From contig CACLSF010000002.1 in assembly GCA_902609535.1 (NCBI GenBank), positions 1 to 64,000 of the forward strand: a stretch of DNA of 64,000 bases. Reading direction: 5' to 3'. The notes beneath the pieces were generated by a model. That model saw nothing but the letters and a program-made list of their open reading frames with translations. It made no database searches and had not been told where the DNA came from. Of the stretch, positions 53,269-63,092 are shown one piece after another (positions within the stretch are counted from its first letter, which is position 1; every line of letters begins with the position of its first letter). The DNA is from an uncultured Pelagibacteraceae bacterium (lineage in GTDB: Bacteria; Pseudomonadota; Alphaproteobacteria; Pelagibacterales; Pelagibacteraceae). Both the position numbers and the translations under genes were made by a program.

Positions 53269-54319
53269 AAATTTTTTAGAAATTAATAATGTTGATTTTA
53301 ATGTTGGTGGTACAACAAAAGTAAAAAATGTTTCTTTTTCAATTCAAAATGAAGGAGATATTATTTGTTTACTGGGTCCATCAGGAATAGGAAAAACTAC
53401 AATTTTAAGAACTATAGCTGGTTTAGAAAAAATAAATAATGGAACCATAACAATCAATAATAAAACGATTTCCTCAAAAAAAATTCATATTGAACCAGAG
53501 GACAGAAATATATCGCTTGCCTTTCAAGAAAATAGTTTATTCCCACATTACAATGTTGAAAAAAACATTTTAATTGGCACTGAAAAAAAAAGTAAAAAGA
53601 AAAAAAAAATTAATCCAAATGAAATGATTAATTTCTTAAATTTAAAGAAAATATTAAATAAATATCCACATGAAATTAGTGCAGGAGAGGCTCAAAGAGC
53701 ATCATTAGCTAGGTCATTAGTTTCAAATCCAGACTTGTTACTTTTAGATGAGCCTCTTTCAAACGTTGATCAAAGCTTTAAAGAAGAAATACAAGTTGAA
53801 TTAAAACAATTGTTAAGTAAATCTAAAATAACAACTATAATTGTCACTCACGACTCATATGAAGCTTTTTATTTAGGAAGTAAATGTGGAATAATTTTAA
53901 ATAAACAATTAAAGCAATTTGATGATCCTTATAATGTTTATCATTTTCCTAATTCAGTAGAAGTGGTAAATTTTTTAAATAGAGGAATTTTAATTCCTGC
54001 AAGGGTTACAAGTGAAAATAGTTTAGAAAATAAAGATCTTGGCACAATCGAAGGTAATTTTGTTAAACATTATCCAAACGGATCAGAAGTAAAACTTTTA
54101 TTACAACCGGAAGATTTAGAGCATGATGATAAAAGTAATCTAAAATTAGAAGTTGTTGATCGTAAATTTAGAGGAACAAATTTTATATACACTCTTAAAA
54201 CTCAGAGTAATTTACAAATCCCAGTATTTGTTCATTCTCATCACATTCACCAACATGAGGTAGATGAAAAGTTTGGCATTAAAAGGCCAATCCATATTGA
54301 CCACATTGTCTGTTTTTAA
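53261..54319 (+). CDS. Ferric iron ABC importer, ATP-binding protein (FbpC type)
   Basis: A 352-residue ABC ATPase with Walker A GPSGIGKTT near residue 42. The signature is ISAGEAQR (the second position is Ser as usual, but GGQ is replaced by AGE, common in FbpC). Walker B is LLLLDEPLS. The extended C-terminal TOBE domain (RVTSENSLENKDLG... and IPVFVHSHH) is typical of Fe(III) importer ATPases. It overlaps the permease by 8 bases, and the next gene follows after 27 bases. Confidence 0.92.
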   Translation: MTKNFLEINNVDFNVGGTTKVKNVSFSIQNEGDIICLLGPSGIGKTTILRTIAGLEKINNGTITINNKTISSKKIHIEPEDRNISLAFQENSLFPHYNVEKNILIGTEKKSKKKKKINPNEMINFLNLKKILNKYPHEISAGEAQRASLARSLVSNPDLLLLDEPLSNVDQSFKEEIQVELKQLLSKSKITTIIVTHDSYEAFYLGSKCGIILNKQLKQFDDPYNVYHFPNSVEVVNFLNRGILIPARVTSENSLENKDLGTIEGNFVKHYPNGSEVKLLLQPEDLEHDDKSNLKLEVVDRKFRGTNFIYTLKTQSNLQIPVFVHSHHIHQHEVDEKFGIKRPIHIDHIVCF

Positions 54320-54346
54320 GTATTATAATACGCTAATATTATACTC

Positions 54347-56791
54347 ATGGATAAAGATTTACCAAGAAGCACTAAAGTTGTAGTCATTGGAGGCGGCGTG
54401 GCAGGAACATCGTGTGCATATCATCTAGCTAAATTTGGTTGGAAAGATGTCGTTCTATTGGAAAGAGACCAATTAACATCTGGAACTACATGGCATGCAG
54501 CTGGTCTAATGGGTCAATTAGGAGCTTCATCTACTATTACAAAGTTAAGAAAATATACTTTGGATCTTTATCAAGAATTGGAAAAGAAAACTGAGTTATC
54601 TATAGGGTTAAAACAGAATGGAGCGATTACAGTAGCTACCACAAAAGAGAGGATGCAAGAGTTGTTAAGACAGGCAACTACTGCCCAGCTATCTGATGTT
54701 GAAGTGCATGTTTTAGATAAAAAACAAACAAAAGATTTATATCCTGTTGTAAATAATGAGGACATTATTGGAAGTGTTTTTATGCCAAAAGATGGTCAAG
54801 CTGATCCAGTAGGTGTAACCAATGTTTTAGCAAGAGCTGCTAGAATGGAAGGAGCGCAAATTTTTGAAAAAACACCTGTAACAAAAATTCTTGTTAAAAA
54901 TAATTCTATAGTTGGAGTTGAGACCGATAAAGGAAAAATTGATTGTGAGTATGTTGTTTTAGCAACAGGTATGTGGTCCAGACAAATAGGGGAAAAAATG
55001 AATGTTAGTATTCCATTGTATCCCAATGAACATTTTTATGTGATCACGGAACCAATGAAAGATTTACCAAAAAATTTACCAGTTTTAAGAGATTATAATA
55101 ATTGTCTCTATCTTAAAGAAGACGCAGGTAAAATGTTAGTTGGAATTTTTGAACCAAATGCAAAACCAGCCTTTAAAAATACTGGTGTTGTACCAGATGA
55201 TTTTTCCTTTGGTGAATTACCAGATGATTTTGATCATTTCGAACCTTATTTACAAAAATCATTTCACAGGTTGCCTATGTTGGAAAATGCAGGAATTAGA
55301 AAATTTTTCTCTGGCCCTGAATCATTTACTCCTGATACTCAATATCTTTTAGGGGAAACACCTGAGATTAAAAAACTTTTTACATGTTGTGGTTTTAATA
55401 GCATTGGAATTGCAAGCTCAGGAGGAGCTGGACGAGTTACTGCAGAATGGATGATTAATGGACATATTAATGAAGATCTATTTTCATTAGATATTAAAAG
55501 ATTTCAAAAATTTCATTCATCAAAAAAATTTATTATGGAGAGAGTTACAGAAACACTTGGTGATTTATATGGAATGCATTGGCCATTTAAACAACACAAA
55601 ACATCAAGAAACCAAATTGTATTACCCTATCAAGAGGAGCTTAAAAAATTAGGAGCTTGTTTTGGAACCTCGGGTGGTTTTGAAAGACCTATGTGGTATG
55701 CGTTAAAAGGTGAAAAGGCTGATTACAATTATAGTTTTGGTTATCAAAATTGGTATCCATCAGCTGAGTATGAGACTAAAAATACCAGAGAAAACGTTGG
55801 ATTATTTGAGTTATCTCCTTTTTCAAAATTTGACCTTGAGGGGCAAAATGTTCACGAAGAATTACAAAAAATATGTACTGCAAACATAAAAGATGTTGAG
55901 GGTAGAGCAACTTATACCCAGATGTTAAATGAAGATGGAGGAATAGAGACCGATGTTACTGTTACTTGTCTTGAAAAAAACCATTTTAGAGTGATAGGTC
56001 CAGCAGCATCAAGAGAACATGATAAATTTCATATAAAAAAACATATTTCAGAAGAGGTCAATTTTGAAGATTTAACAGAAGATTTAACATGCCTAGGATT
56101 ATACGGACCAAAATCAAGGAATTTACTATCTAATATCAGTAATGATGATTTTACAAATGAAGGTATAAAGTTTAGTCATGGAAAATTTGTTACTATTGGT
56201 GGGGTTAAAGTCTGGGCTCAAAGATTGTCTTATGTAGGAGAAGTAGGTTTTGAATTATATACAAACATAGATGAAAGCAAAAAACTATTTCTAGCTATTA
56301 TTAAAGAAGGTAAAAATCATGGCTTATCACTTTGCGGAGCTCATGCAATGGATATTATGAGAATGGAAAGTGGTTTTTTACATTGGGGGCATGATATATC
56401 GCCTGAAGAAAATCAATATCAAGCAGGACTTAAATTTGCAATCAGTTATAAAAAAAATATAAATTTTGTTGGAAAAGAAGCATTATTAAAAATTAAAGAT
56501 CAAAACCCCACAAAATCATTAGCTATGATGGTGTTGAAAGATAACAGACCTGGGGAACCTTTGCTACTTCATGAGGAGCCAATTTACCTTGATGATAAAA
56601 TAATTGGTAGAACAACATCAGGAAACTATTCATTTAATTTTAAAAAAAATATTTCATTTGGTTATGTCAACTCTGGAAATACTATTGAAAATTTGATCAA
56701 CAAAAATTTATCTATTGAAGTTGAAAAGAAAAAATACCCTGTAACAATAATTAAAAAACCTTTAAATAAAAAAAATATAAAAGATATTTAA
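54347..56791 (+). CDS. Second dimethylglycine/sarcosine dehydrogenase-like FAD and folate protein
   Basis: At 814 residues it is a paralogue of the 40481 protein. The FAD loop GGGVAG is at 15-20, and His50 (SGTTWHAAG) is the likely covalent FAD site. The C-terminal GcvT-like half starts near residue 430 and keeps QMLNEDGGIETDVTV and GFLHWGHDIS. It is not attached to ETF genes but to a TauD-type dioxygenase (1-base overlap). That pairing suggests a substrate that is first hydroxylated and then demethylated, or the reverse. It lies 27 bases after the iron ATPase. Confidence 0.88.
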   Translation: MDKDLPRSTKVVVIGGGVAGTSCAYHLAKFGWKDVVLLERDQLTSGTTWHAAGLMGQLGASSTITKLRKYTLDLYQELEKKTELSIGLKQNGAITVATTKERMQELLRQATTAQLSDVEVHVLDKKQTKDLYPVVNNEDIIGSVFMPKDGQADPVGVTNVLARAARMEGAQIFEKTPVTKILVKNNSIVGVETDKGKIDCEYVVLATGMWSRQIGEKMNVSIPLYPNEHFYVITEPMKDLPKNLPVLRDYNNCLYLKEDAGKMLVGIFEPNAKPAFKNTGVVPDDFSFGELPDDFDHFEPYLQKSFHRLPMLENAGIRKFFSGPESFTPDTQYLLGETPEIKKLFTCCGFNSIGIASSGGAGRVTAEWMINGHINEDLFSLDIKRFQKFHSSKKFIMERVTETLGDLYGMHWPFKQHKTSRNQIVLPYQEELKKLGACFGTSGGFERPMWYALKGEKADYNYSFGYQNWYPSAEYETKNTRENVGLFELSPFSKFDLEGQNVHEELQKICTANIKDVEGRATYTQMLNEDGGIETDVTVTCLEKNHFRVIGPAASREHDKFHIKKHISEEVNFEDLTEDLTCLGLYGPKSRNLLSNISNDDFTNEGIKFSHGKFVTIGGVKVWAQRLSYVGEVGFELYTNIDESKKLFLAIIKEGKNHGLSLCGAHAMDIMRMESGFLHWGHDISPEENQYQAGLKFAISYKKNINFVGKEALLKIKDQNPTKSLAMMVLKDNRPGEPLLLHEEPIYLDDKIIGRTTSGNYSFNFKKNISFGYVNSGNTIENLINKNLSIEVEKKKYPVTIIKKPLNKKNIKDI

Positions 56792-57582
56792 TGTTAAAAA
56801 TAATTTCAAAAAAAAATAGGGCTGCAGAAATTATCTGTAATCTTAACAAAATTGATAACAAGCAATTAAAAGAAATTAAGTCTACACTTGATAAGTATGG
56901 GATGATTTATTTTCCAAAACAAAAACTTAGTTCCAAGAATTATCTTAATTTTGCAAAAAAATTTGGTAAACCAGCTAATTATCCAAGATTGAAAGGTTTA
57001 AATAAAAAATATCCTCAAATAACTGTTGTACAACGTAAATCTACTGACAAAGGACCTAGCTTTGGTGAACAATTTCACACAGACTCTTCTTATACAAAAA
57101 AACCTCCTAGATACACGATGTTACTTTCTAAACTAGTGCCTAAAAAAGGTGTTGCTAATACTGACTTTTCTTCCCAGTACTTAGCTTATGAAAAATTATC
57201 AAAAAATTATAAAAATAAGCTTAAAAAATTAAAAGGCATCTACTCTTCACATGGACCAATATCAATCACAACAGTGGAGAGAGAAAAAGAAAAAGGAAAA
57301 ATATCTAAAGAGCTGATTTCCAGACATAAAATAATAAGAACTATTAAAAATAAAAAAACTATATACTGTAGCCCAGGACACTTTTTAAAATTTAATACAT
57401 ATATGACTAAACAAAAAAAAGACTTAAAGAAGTTCTTATTTAATCATCAGACAAAAAAAACCTTTCAATATTCATTAGAATGGGAAAAAGATCAGCTCGC
57501 TATTTGGGATAATAGAGCCATGCTCCATCAGGCTACACCGTTTAAAGGTAATAGAATACTTCATAGAATAACAATACTTTAA
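56791..57582 (+). CDS. TauD/TfdA-family 2-oxoglutarate-dependent dioxygenase
   Basis: A 263-residue Fe(II)/2-oxoglutarate enzyme. The facial triad is His96-x-Asp98 (FHTDSSY) and His246 (AMLHQA), and Arg259 (HRITI) would hold 2-oxoglutarate. It resembles TauD, carnitine and trimethyllysine hydroxylase-type proteins in general layout. Its gene overlaps the dehydrogenase-like gene by 1 base. The substrate is unknown; a methylated amine or betaine fits the context better than taurine, as an inference. Confidence 0.88.
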   Translation: MLKIISKKNRAAEIICNLNKIDNKQLKEIKSTLDKYGMIYFPKQKLSSKNYLNFAKKFGKPANYPRLKGLNKKYPQITVVQRKSTDKGPSFGEQFHTDSSYTKKPPRYTMLLSKLVPKKGVANTDFSSQYLAYEKLSKNYKNKLKKLKGIYSSHGPISITTVEREKEKGKISKELISRHKIIRTIKNKKTIYCSPGHFLKFNTYMTKQKKDLKKFLFNHQTKKTFQYSLEWEKDQLAIWDNRAMLHQATPFKGNRILHRITIL

Positions 57583-57586
57583 TAAA

Positions 57587-58513
57587 ATGTATTCAATATT
57601 TCTTGGGTTAACACCTTTTATCTTTATCACACTATTTGGTTTTGTTTTTGGAAAACTTAAAATTTTTGATTTAGGTCATGCAAAAGTTTTAAATTTGTTT
57701 TTATTCTATGTAGCGGTCCCTGCCTTAATAATTAAATTTGTTGCTCAAAGTGAAATCGGCCAAGTCGATATAAAACAGATAGTTTCATATTTTTTAATGC
57801 AAGGAAGTCTTGGGTTTTTAACATTTTTATTAACATCAAAGTTTTTTAAAAGACCTATTCCAGAATCTATTATATGGGCATTAATGGTAGCACTATCAAA
57901 TCATGTAACATTATTATTACCTATTACAAAAATCTATTTTGGAACTGAAGTAATTACTCAAGTAACAAGTATAATATTAATGGATGGGGTTATTTTATTA
58001 TCTGTAATTGCTTTTTTTTTAGAACTTACTACTAAAAAAAATATTCGATTAACTGCATTTATAAAGAACATAGTTCTTAATCCAATGATATTTTCAATCT
58101 TAATTGGTCTTTTACTATTTGTGTTTAAGATAAATATCGATGATACGCCAATAGACTACGTTCTTTCTGTTTTGGCAGCTTGTGTTTCTCCTATAGGACT
58201 TTTCGCAATTGGTATAACATTATCTTTTTACACACAGAAAGTTATCAATAAACTAACTGCTTCTGTATCTATATTGAAATTAGTAGTTTCCCCAATCATC
58301 CTCTTGATAATCGGCTTTATTATATTTGATGCTGGACAACCTGAAAAAATTCCTGGTGCTTTTTTTGTTAGTGTTGCACCCTGTGGTCATACAGCTGTAG
58401 TATTATGTTCTGCCTATAATGTAAGTCCTGAAAATATAATAAAAGCTTTATTTATCTCAACTTTTGCATCATTTGCTACCATATTTTTTGCTATTCAATA
58501 TTTAACGACTTAA
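57587..58513 (+). CDS. AEC-family transporter (auxin efflux carrier-like)
   Basis: A 308-residue membrane protein with about ten helices of the AEC/MdcF class. The N-terminal FGFVFGKLKIFDLGHAKVLNLFLFYVAVPALI segment and the late GAFFVSVAPCGHTAVVLC segment are characteristic. Some members move malate or malonate. It lies 4 bases after the dioxygenase and may export or import a related carboxylate. The convergent tartrate/malate-type dehydrogenase is next to it. Confidence 0.9.
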   Translation: MYSIFLGLTPFIFITLFGFVFGKLKIFDLGHAKVLNLFLFYVAVPALIIKFVAQSEIGQVDIKQIVSYFLMQGSLGFLTFLLTSKFFKRPIPESIIWALMVALSNHVTLLLPITKIYFGTEVITQVTSIILMDGVILLSVIAFFLELTTKKNIRLTAFIKNIVLNPMIFSILIGLLLFVFKINIDDTPIDYVLSVLAACVSPIGLFAIGITLSFYTQKVINKLTASVSILKLVVSPIILLIIGFIIFDAGQPEKIPGAFFVSVAPCGHTAVVLCSAYNVSPENIIKALFISTFASFATIFFAIQYLTT

Positions 58514-58514
58514 G

Positions 58515-59582
58515 TTAATTAATATTATCTAAGATTTTATTAGCACATTCTTTTGTATTGCTATCACCATCTAGATCTTTAGTTCTATTTTTTTTTTCTA
58601 GCAAAGTTTTTTCGATTGAACTTACTATTCTTGTGGCAGCTTCTTTTTCGCCTAAATAATCTAACATCATAGCGCCAGACCAAATTTGACCTATTGGATT
58701 TGCAATACCTTTTCCAGCAATATCAGGTGCTGATCCATGAACAGGCTCGAATAAAGAAGGATATTTATTTGTTGGGTTAATATTTCCTGATGGAGCTATA
58801 CCAATTGTTCCCGTACATGCCGGACCCAAATCGGATAAAATATCTCCAAATAAATTTGATGCTACGACAACATCAAACCACTCTGGTGTTAAAACAAATC
58901 TTGCAGCTAAAATATCGATATGAAATTGATCTGTTTTAATATCAGGAAAATCTTTTTTATTTTCATAAAATCTTTGGTCCCAGTATGGCATGGTTATAGA
59001 AATACCATTTGATTTTGTGGCATTAGTTAATTTTTTTCTAGCTCTTGTTTTTGCTAATTCAAATGCAAATTTTTGAACTCTATCTATTCCATGTTTAGAC
59101 ATTATAGTTTCTTGTATAACAATTTCTCTTTCAGTATTTTGATACATTTTTCCACCTACCGAAGAATATTCGCCTTCAGTGTTTTCACGCACTATCATCA
59201 TATCTATGTCACCAGGTTTTTTATTTGCTAAGGGTGCATTTACTCCTTCAAATAATTTTACTGGCCTTAAATTGATAAATTGATCAAATTCTCTTCTAAA
59301 CTGGAGTAGAGAACCCCATAAAGTAATATGATCTGGGTATTTATCTGGCATACCTACTGCACCAAAAAATATTGCATCATGATTACCAATTTGTTGTTTC
59401 CAATCATCAGGTAGCATTTTTCCGTGTTTTTCATAATAATCGCATGATGAAAAATCAAATTCATCTATCTTTAATTTAAATTGATGTTGATTTGCTACTT
59501 CTTTAAGTATTTTTAAAGCTTCTGGAACAACTTCTTTTCCAATGCCATCTCCAGCAATTGAGGCAATTTTGTACTCTTTCAT
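58515..59582 (-). CDS. Tartrate/D-malate dehydrogenase-type isocitrate dehydrogenase family protein
   Basis: A 355-residue NAD-dependent beta-decarboxylating dehydrogenase. GDGIGKEVVPEALKIL opens it, IVRENTEGEYSSVGG and FGDILSDLGPACTGTIGIAPSGNI are the substrate and metal regions, and the LFEPVHGSAPDIAGKG block is universal. The S-x-x-L-Q-F-R-R-E-F-D-Q-F-I-N-L-R-P loop matches the tartrate/D-malate group (TtuC/DmlA) better than LeuB. It is 2 bases downstream of guaC on the same strand. The true substrate is not certain. Confidence 0.88.
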   Translation of the reverse strand: MKEYKIASIAGDGIGKEVVPEALKILKEVANQHQFKLKIDEFDFSSCDYYEKHGKMLPDDWKQQIGNHDAIFFGAVGMPDKYPDHITLWGSLLQFRREFDQFINLRPVKLFEGVNAPLANKKPGDIDMMIVRENTEGEYSSVGGKMYQNTEREIVIQETIMSKHGIDRVQKFAFELAKTRARKKLTNATKSNGISITMPYWDQRFYENKKDFPDIKTDQFHIDILAARFVLTPEWFDVVVASNLFGDILSDLGPACTGTIGIAPSGNINPTNKYPSLFEPVHGSAPDIAGKGIANPIGQIWSGAMMLDYLGEKEAATRIVSSIEKTLLEKKNRTKDLDGDSNTKECANKILDNIN

Positions 59583-59584
59583 AC

Positions 59585-60619
59585 TTACTTAGTAAAAGTA
59601 TCGTTAAATTGTTTAGCTACTCTTACAAAAGTAGTACATTTACTAAGTTGTTTAAGAGAAGGGGCTCCTACATAAGTACAGCTACTTCTAACACCACCAA
59701 GAATATTATTTATTGTATCTTTAATTTTTCCTCGATATTTAATTCTCACTGTTCTACCTTCACTACTTCTATAGTCGGACAAACCCCCGTAATGTTTCTT
59801 ATTTGCTATGTCAGAACTTGATCCGTAAAATTCTATAAATTTATGACCATTTGATTTTATTAGCTTACCTTGACCTTCATCGTGACCAGCAAACATTCCT
59901 CCAAGCATCACAAAATCTGCACCACCACCGAAAGCTTTTGCGACATCACCCGGACAAGTACAACCTCCATCAGCAATTATATGTGCCCCTAAACCATGGG
60001 CAGCATCAGCACATTCAATAACAGCGCTTAACTGAGGATAACCAACACCTGTTTGAATTCTTGTAGTACAAACACTACCTGGTCCAATTCCAACTTTTAC
60101 AATATCTGCTCCTGACAATACCAATTCTTGTGCCATATCAGCTGTTACAACGTTACCAGCAATAATAGTTTTAGTAGGATATTTATCTCTTACAGATTTT
60201 AAAAATTTACTAAAGTGTTCAGAATAACCATTAGCAACATCAATGCAGATAAATTTTATGAAACTAAATTCTTTTAAAATTTTATCTAAATTTTCAAAAT
60301 CTTCTTTTTTTATTCCTATACTTAAAGCAATATTTGGATGAATAGATTTTATTTTTTTAAATTTTTTTATTTTTTGAATATTATGCTGTTTAGTTAAACA
60401 AGTGATCATTCCGTATTCAGAAAGCTTTTCAGCTACACCAAGTTCACCAACACCATCCATATTTGAGGCCATGACAGGAATTCCAGACCATTCATTATTA
60501 CTATACTTAAATCTATAAGTTCTTTTTAGATTTACATCTTTACGACTTTGAAGAGTACTTCTTTTAGGTCTAAAAAGTACATCTGAGTAGTCTAATTTTA
60601 GTTCTTCTTCAATTCTCAC
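59585..60619 (-). CDS. guaC: GMP reductase
   Basis: GuaC reduces GMP to IMP with NADPH. The 344-residue TIM barrel has the catalytic Cys in GPGSVCTTRIQTGVGYPQ and the flanking IIADGGCTCPGDVAKA and GADFVMLGGMFAGHDE. The absence of CBS domains and the GYPQ motif separates it from IMP dehydrogenase. It lies upstream of the tartrate-type dehydrogenase by 2 bases, and about 100 non-coding bases precede the divergent hydrolase. Confidence 0.95.
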   Translation of the reverse strand: MRIEEELKLDYSDVLFRPKRSTLQSRKDVNLKRTYRFKYSNNEWSGIPVMASNMDGVGELGVAEKLSEYGMITCLTKQHNIQKIKKFKKIKSIHPNIALSIGIKKEDFENLDKILKEFSFIKFICIDVANGYSEHFSKFLKSVRDKYPTKTIIAGNVVTADMAQELVLSGADIVKVGIGPGSVCTTRIQTGVGYPQLSAVIECADAAHGLGAHIIADGGCTCPGDVAKAFGGGADFVMLGGMFAGHDEGQGKLIKSNGHKFIEFYGSSSDIANKKHYGGLSDYRSSEGRTVRIKYRGKIKDTINNILGGVRSSCTYVGAPSLKQLSKCTTFVRVAKQFNDTFTK

Positions 60620-60721
60620 GAGTCCGAATTTATACAGGGGCTCAAAGCAAATTCAAATTAATTATTAATATTGATGCAGCGTTTTCATTGGCTTTAATTT
60701 AAAAAATACATATTATTAAGC

Positions 60722-61600
60722 ATGTTTAATGGTTTTAAGTCAAAGTACGTAAAGGTAAAAAAGGGCAAGGTTTTTTGTAGAGTTGGTGGTGAAGGTCCAC
60801 CATTACTTTTACTACACGGATATCCGCAAACACATTTAATGTGGCACAAAACAGCCCCTGAGCTATCTAAAAGATTTACAGTGGTTGCTGCCGATTTAAG
60901 AGGATATGGAAATAGTCTTGCTCCAGCATCAGATAGCAAACATTACAACTACTCAAAAAGAGAAATGGCAAGTGACATGAAACAGATGATGATAAAATTA
61001 GGGTTTAACAAATTTTTTGTTGCGGGACATGATAGAGGTGGAAGGGTTGCTCATAGGTTAGCAAGAGACCATAGAAAAAATATAATAGCTCTTAGTGTTT
61101 TAGATATTTGTCCAACATTAGATATGTACGAACTAACAACGAGAGATTTCGCAAAAGCTTACTTTCATTGGTTTTTTTTAATTCAACCAAAATGGTTACC
61201 TGAGAAAATGATAATGAGTGATCCACGTAAATGGATGAAAAGTTGTTTAGATAAATGGTCAGGTAATCACAAATTTGGAAAAGTTGAAGAAAATTATTTA
61301 AAATGTTTCAAGCAACAAAAAAGAATTCATGGATCTTGTGAAGATTATAGGGCGTCTGCGACTATTGATTTGGATCATGACAAAAAAGATAGAAAGATAA
61401 AACTAAATATTCCAGTCCAAGTGTTATGGGGAAGTAAGGGAGTAATTGGAAAGCAGTTCAAACCATTAAAAATTTGGCAAAGATATACTAAAAAAAAAGT
61501 TATAGGTTATCCTATAAACTCAGGTCACTTCATTCCAGAGCAAAATCCAAAGGCAACTATTAAACATTTAACTGATTTTTTTTTGAAGAAAATTAAGTAA
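60722..61600 (+). CDS. Alpha/beta hydrolase, fluoroacetate dehalogenase-like
   Basis: A 292-residue hydrolase with the whole active site of haloacetate/fluoroacetate dehalogenases. Asp104 is the nucleophile in GHDRGGR, with Arg105 and Arg108 for the carboxylate. Asp128 (LDICPT) and His269 (SGHF) complete the triad. His149-Trp150 and Tyr209 are the halide pocket. The residue match is complete by eye, so a haloacid substrate is plausible. An epoxide hydrolase or other ester role cannot be ruled out. It stands alone, divergent from guaC, and has no signal peptide. Confidence 0.8.
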   Translation: MFNGFKSKYVKVKKGKVFCRVGGEGPPLLLLHGYPQTHLMWHKTAPELSKRFTVVAADLRGYGNSLAPASDSKHYNYSKREMASDMKQMMIKLGFNKFFVAGHDRGGRVAHRLARDHRKNIIALSVLDICPTLDMYELTTRDFAKAYFHWFFLIQPKWLPEKMIMSDPRKWMKSCLDKWSGNHKFGKVEENYLKCFKQQKRIHGSCEDYRASATIDLDHDKKDRKIKLNIPVQVLWGSKGVIGKQFKPLKIWQRYTKKKVIGYPINSGHFIPEQNPKATIKHLTDFFLKKIK

Positions 61601-61675
61601 TTAGCCTTACTTGATGTGATCAATAATCGCGCATATCATTGTTGATAATATTAAATTCACCTTTAAATATAGCTT

Positions 61676-63088
61676 ATGTCTTCTTTACTTAAAAATTCAG
61701 AATTAACCTCAGAAAAAGCAGATAGCATTGTTTCTGAAACTCTAAATAATTGTGATGATGGTGAGCTTTATATAGAGGATACAAAATCTGAGACAATTGT
61801 ATTAGATGATAACAAAATTAAAAGTTCAAATTATACATCTGACTTAGGTTATGGTTTTAGAGCTGTAACAGGTGATACAGTCGCTTATTCTCATTCAAAC
61901 GAAATATCAGAAAAATCATTAAAAAATTCTAGCGAAAATCTTAAGTCAACTTTAAAAAATAATAGCGGAACATATAATTCAGAAATTAAAAAAACTAATC
62001 AGAAGCTTTATAAAGACGTTGATCCAATTGAGAGCAAGTCAATGAAATCAAAAATTGAATTGCTGAATAATATGAACGAATATGCAAGATCAAAAGATAG
62101 TTCAGTTAAACAAGTAACAGCTAGCCTTCTAGCAGAAAAGAAAAATGTTGAGATCATTAGATCTGGAGGAGAATTATTATCAGATAATAGACCTTTAGTT
62201 AGAATAAATATGTCAGTAATGGTTGAAAAGAATGGTAGAAAAGAAACTGGTGTTTTTGGTATTGGTGGAAGACAGGATTATGATGAATATCTTAAAAATG
62301 ATAATTGGAAAAAAGTTTGCGATGAAGCTTTTAGAATTGCAAGTACAAATATAGAAAGCAAACCTTCTCTTGCAGGAGAAATGAAAGTTGTTCTAGGACC
62401 TGGTTGGCCTGCAATTTTAATTCATGAAGCTGTAGGTCATGGACTAGAAGGTGATTTTAATAGAAAAAAAACTTCAGCTTTTCATGATTTAGTTGGTAAA
62501 AAAGTTGCGAGCGATGGAGTTACAATAATCGACGACGGAACATTAGATAATAGAAGAGGTAGTTTAAATATTGATGATGAAGGAACGCCAACAGAAAGAA
62601 CAGTTTTAATTGAAAATGGTATCTTAAAAAATTTCATGCAAGATAGACTAAATGCAAGACTTATGAATACAAAATCAACAGGAAATGGAAGAAGAGAGAG
62701 CTATAAACATGTCGTGATGCCTAGAATGAGAAATACGATAATGTTAGGTGGATCAAACACTCAAGAAGAAATGATTAAGTCAGTAGATAAAGGTATTTTT
62801 GCTGTAAGTTTTGGAGGTGGTCAAGTTGACATTACCTCTGGAAAATTCGTTTTTAACTGTACAGAAGCTTATGAGATTATAAATGGAAAAATTGGATCTC
62901 CAATTAAAGGAGCTACGTTAATTGGTGATGGACCATCTTCATTAAAAGAAATTTTAATGGTTGGAAATGATATGATGTTAGATCCTGGTATTGGAACGTG
63001 TGGTAAAGCTGGACAAGGTGTACCAGTTGGTGTTGGACAACCATCTTTGCTTATCAATAATATGACTGTTGGCGGAACCCAACTATAG
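61676..63088 (+). CDS. tldD: Metalloprotease TldD
   Basis: TldD pairs with TldE/PmbA to form a zinc protease that degrades unfolded or RiPP-type peptides. The HExxxH zinc motif HEAVGH is at residues 250-255, followed by G-L-E-G-D-F. The late segment ATLIGDGPSSLKEI and a GTCGKAGQGVPVGVGQPSLLI end are conserved. It has 470 residues, as usual. tldE follows with 4 bases between. Confidence 0.95.
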   Translation: MSSLLKNSELTSEKADSIVSETLNNCDDGELYIEDTKSETIVLDDNKIKSSNYTSDLGYGFRAVTGDTVAYSHSNEISEKSLKNSSENLKSTLKNNSGTYNSEIKKTNQKLYKDVDPIESKSMKSKIELLNNMNEYARSKDSSVKQVTASLLAEKKNVEIIRSGGELLSDNRPLVRINMSVMVEKNGRKETGVFGIGGRQDYDEYLKNDNWKKVCDEAFRIASTNIESKPSLAGEMKVVLGPGWPAILIHEAVGHGLEGDFNRKKTSAFHDLVGKKVASDGVTIIDDGTLDNRRGSLNIDDEGTPTERTVLIENGILKNFMQDRLNARLMNTKSTGNGRRESYKHVVMPRMRNTIMLGGSNTQEEMIKSVDKGIFAVSFGGGQVDITSGKFVFNCTEAYEIINGKIGSPIKGATLIGDGPSSLKEILMVGNDMMLDPGIGTCGKAGQGVPVGVGQPSLLINNMTVGGTQL

Positions 63089-63092
63089 TAAA

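Noticed and set aside
54320-54331. Perfect 12-base palindrome GTATTATAATAC before the second DMGDH-like gene
   Set aside because: AT-only palindromes are frequent at this base composition; it includes a -10-like TATAAT but has no well-spaced -35 partner, so I do not claim a promoter or operator.
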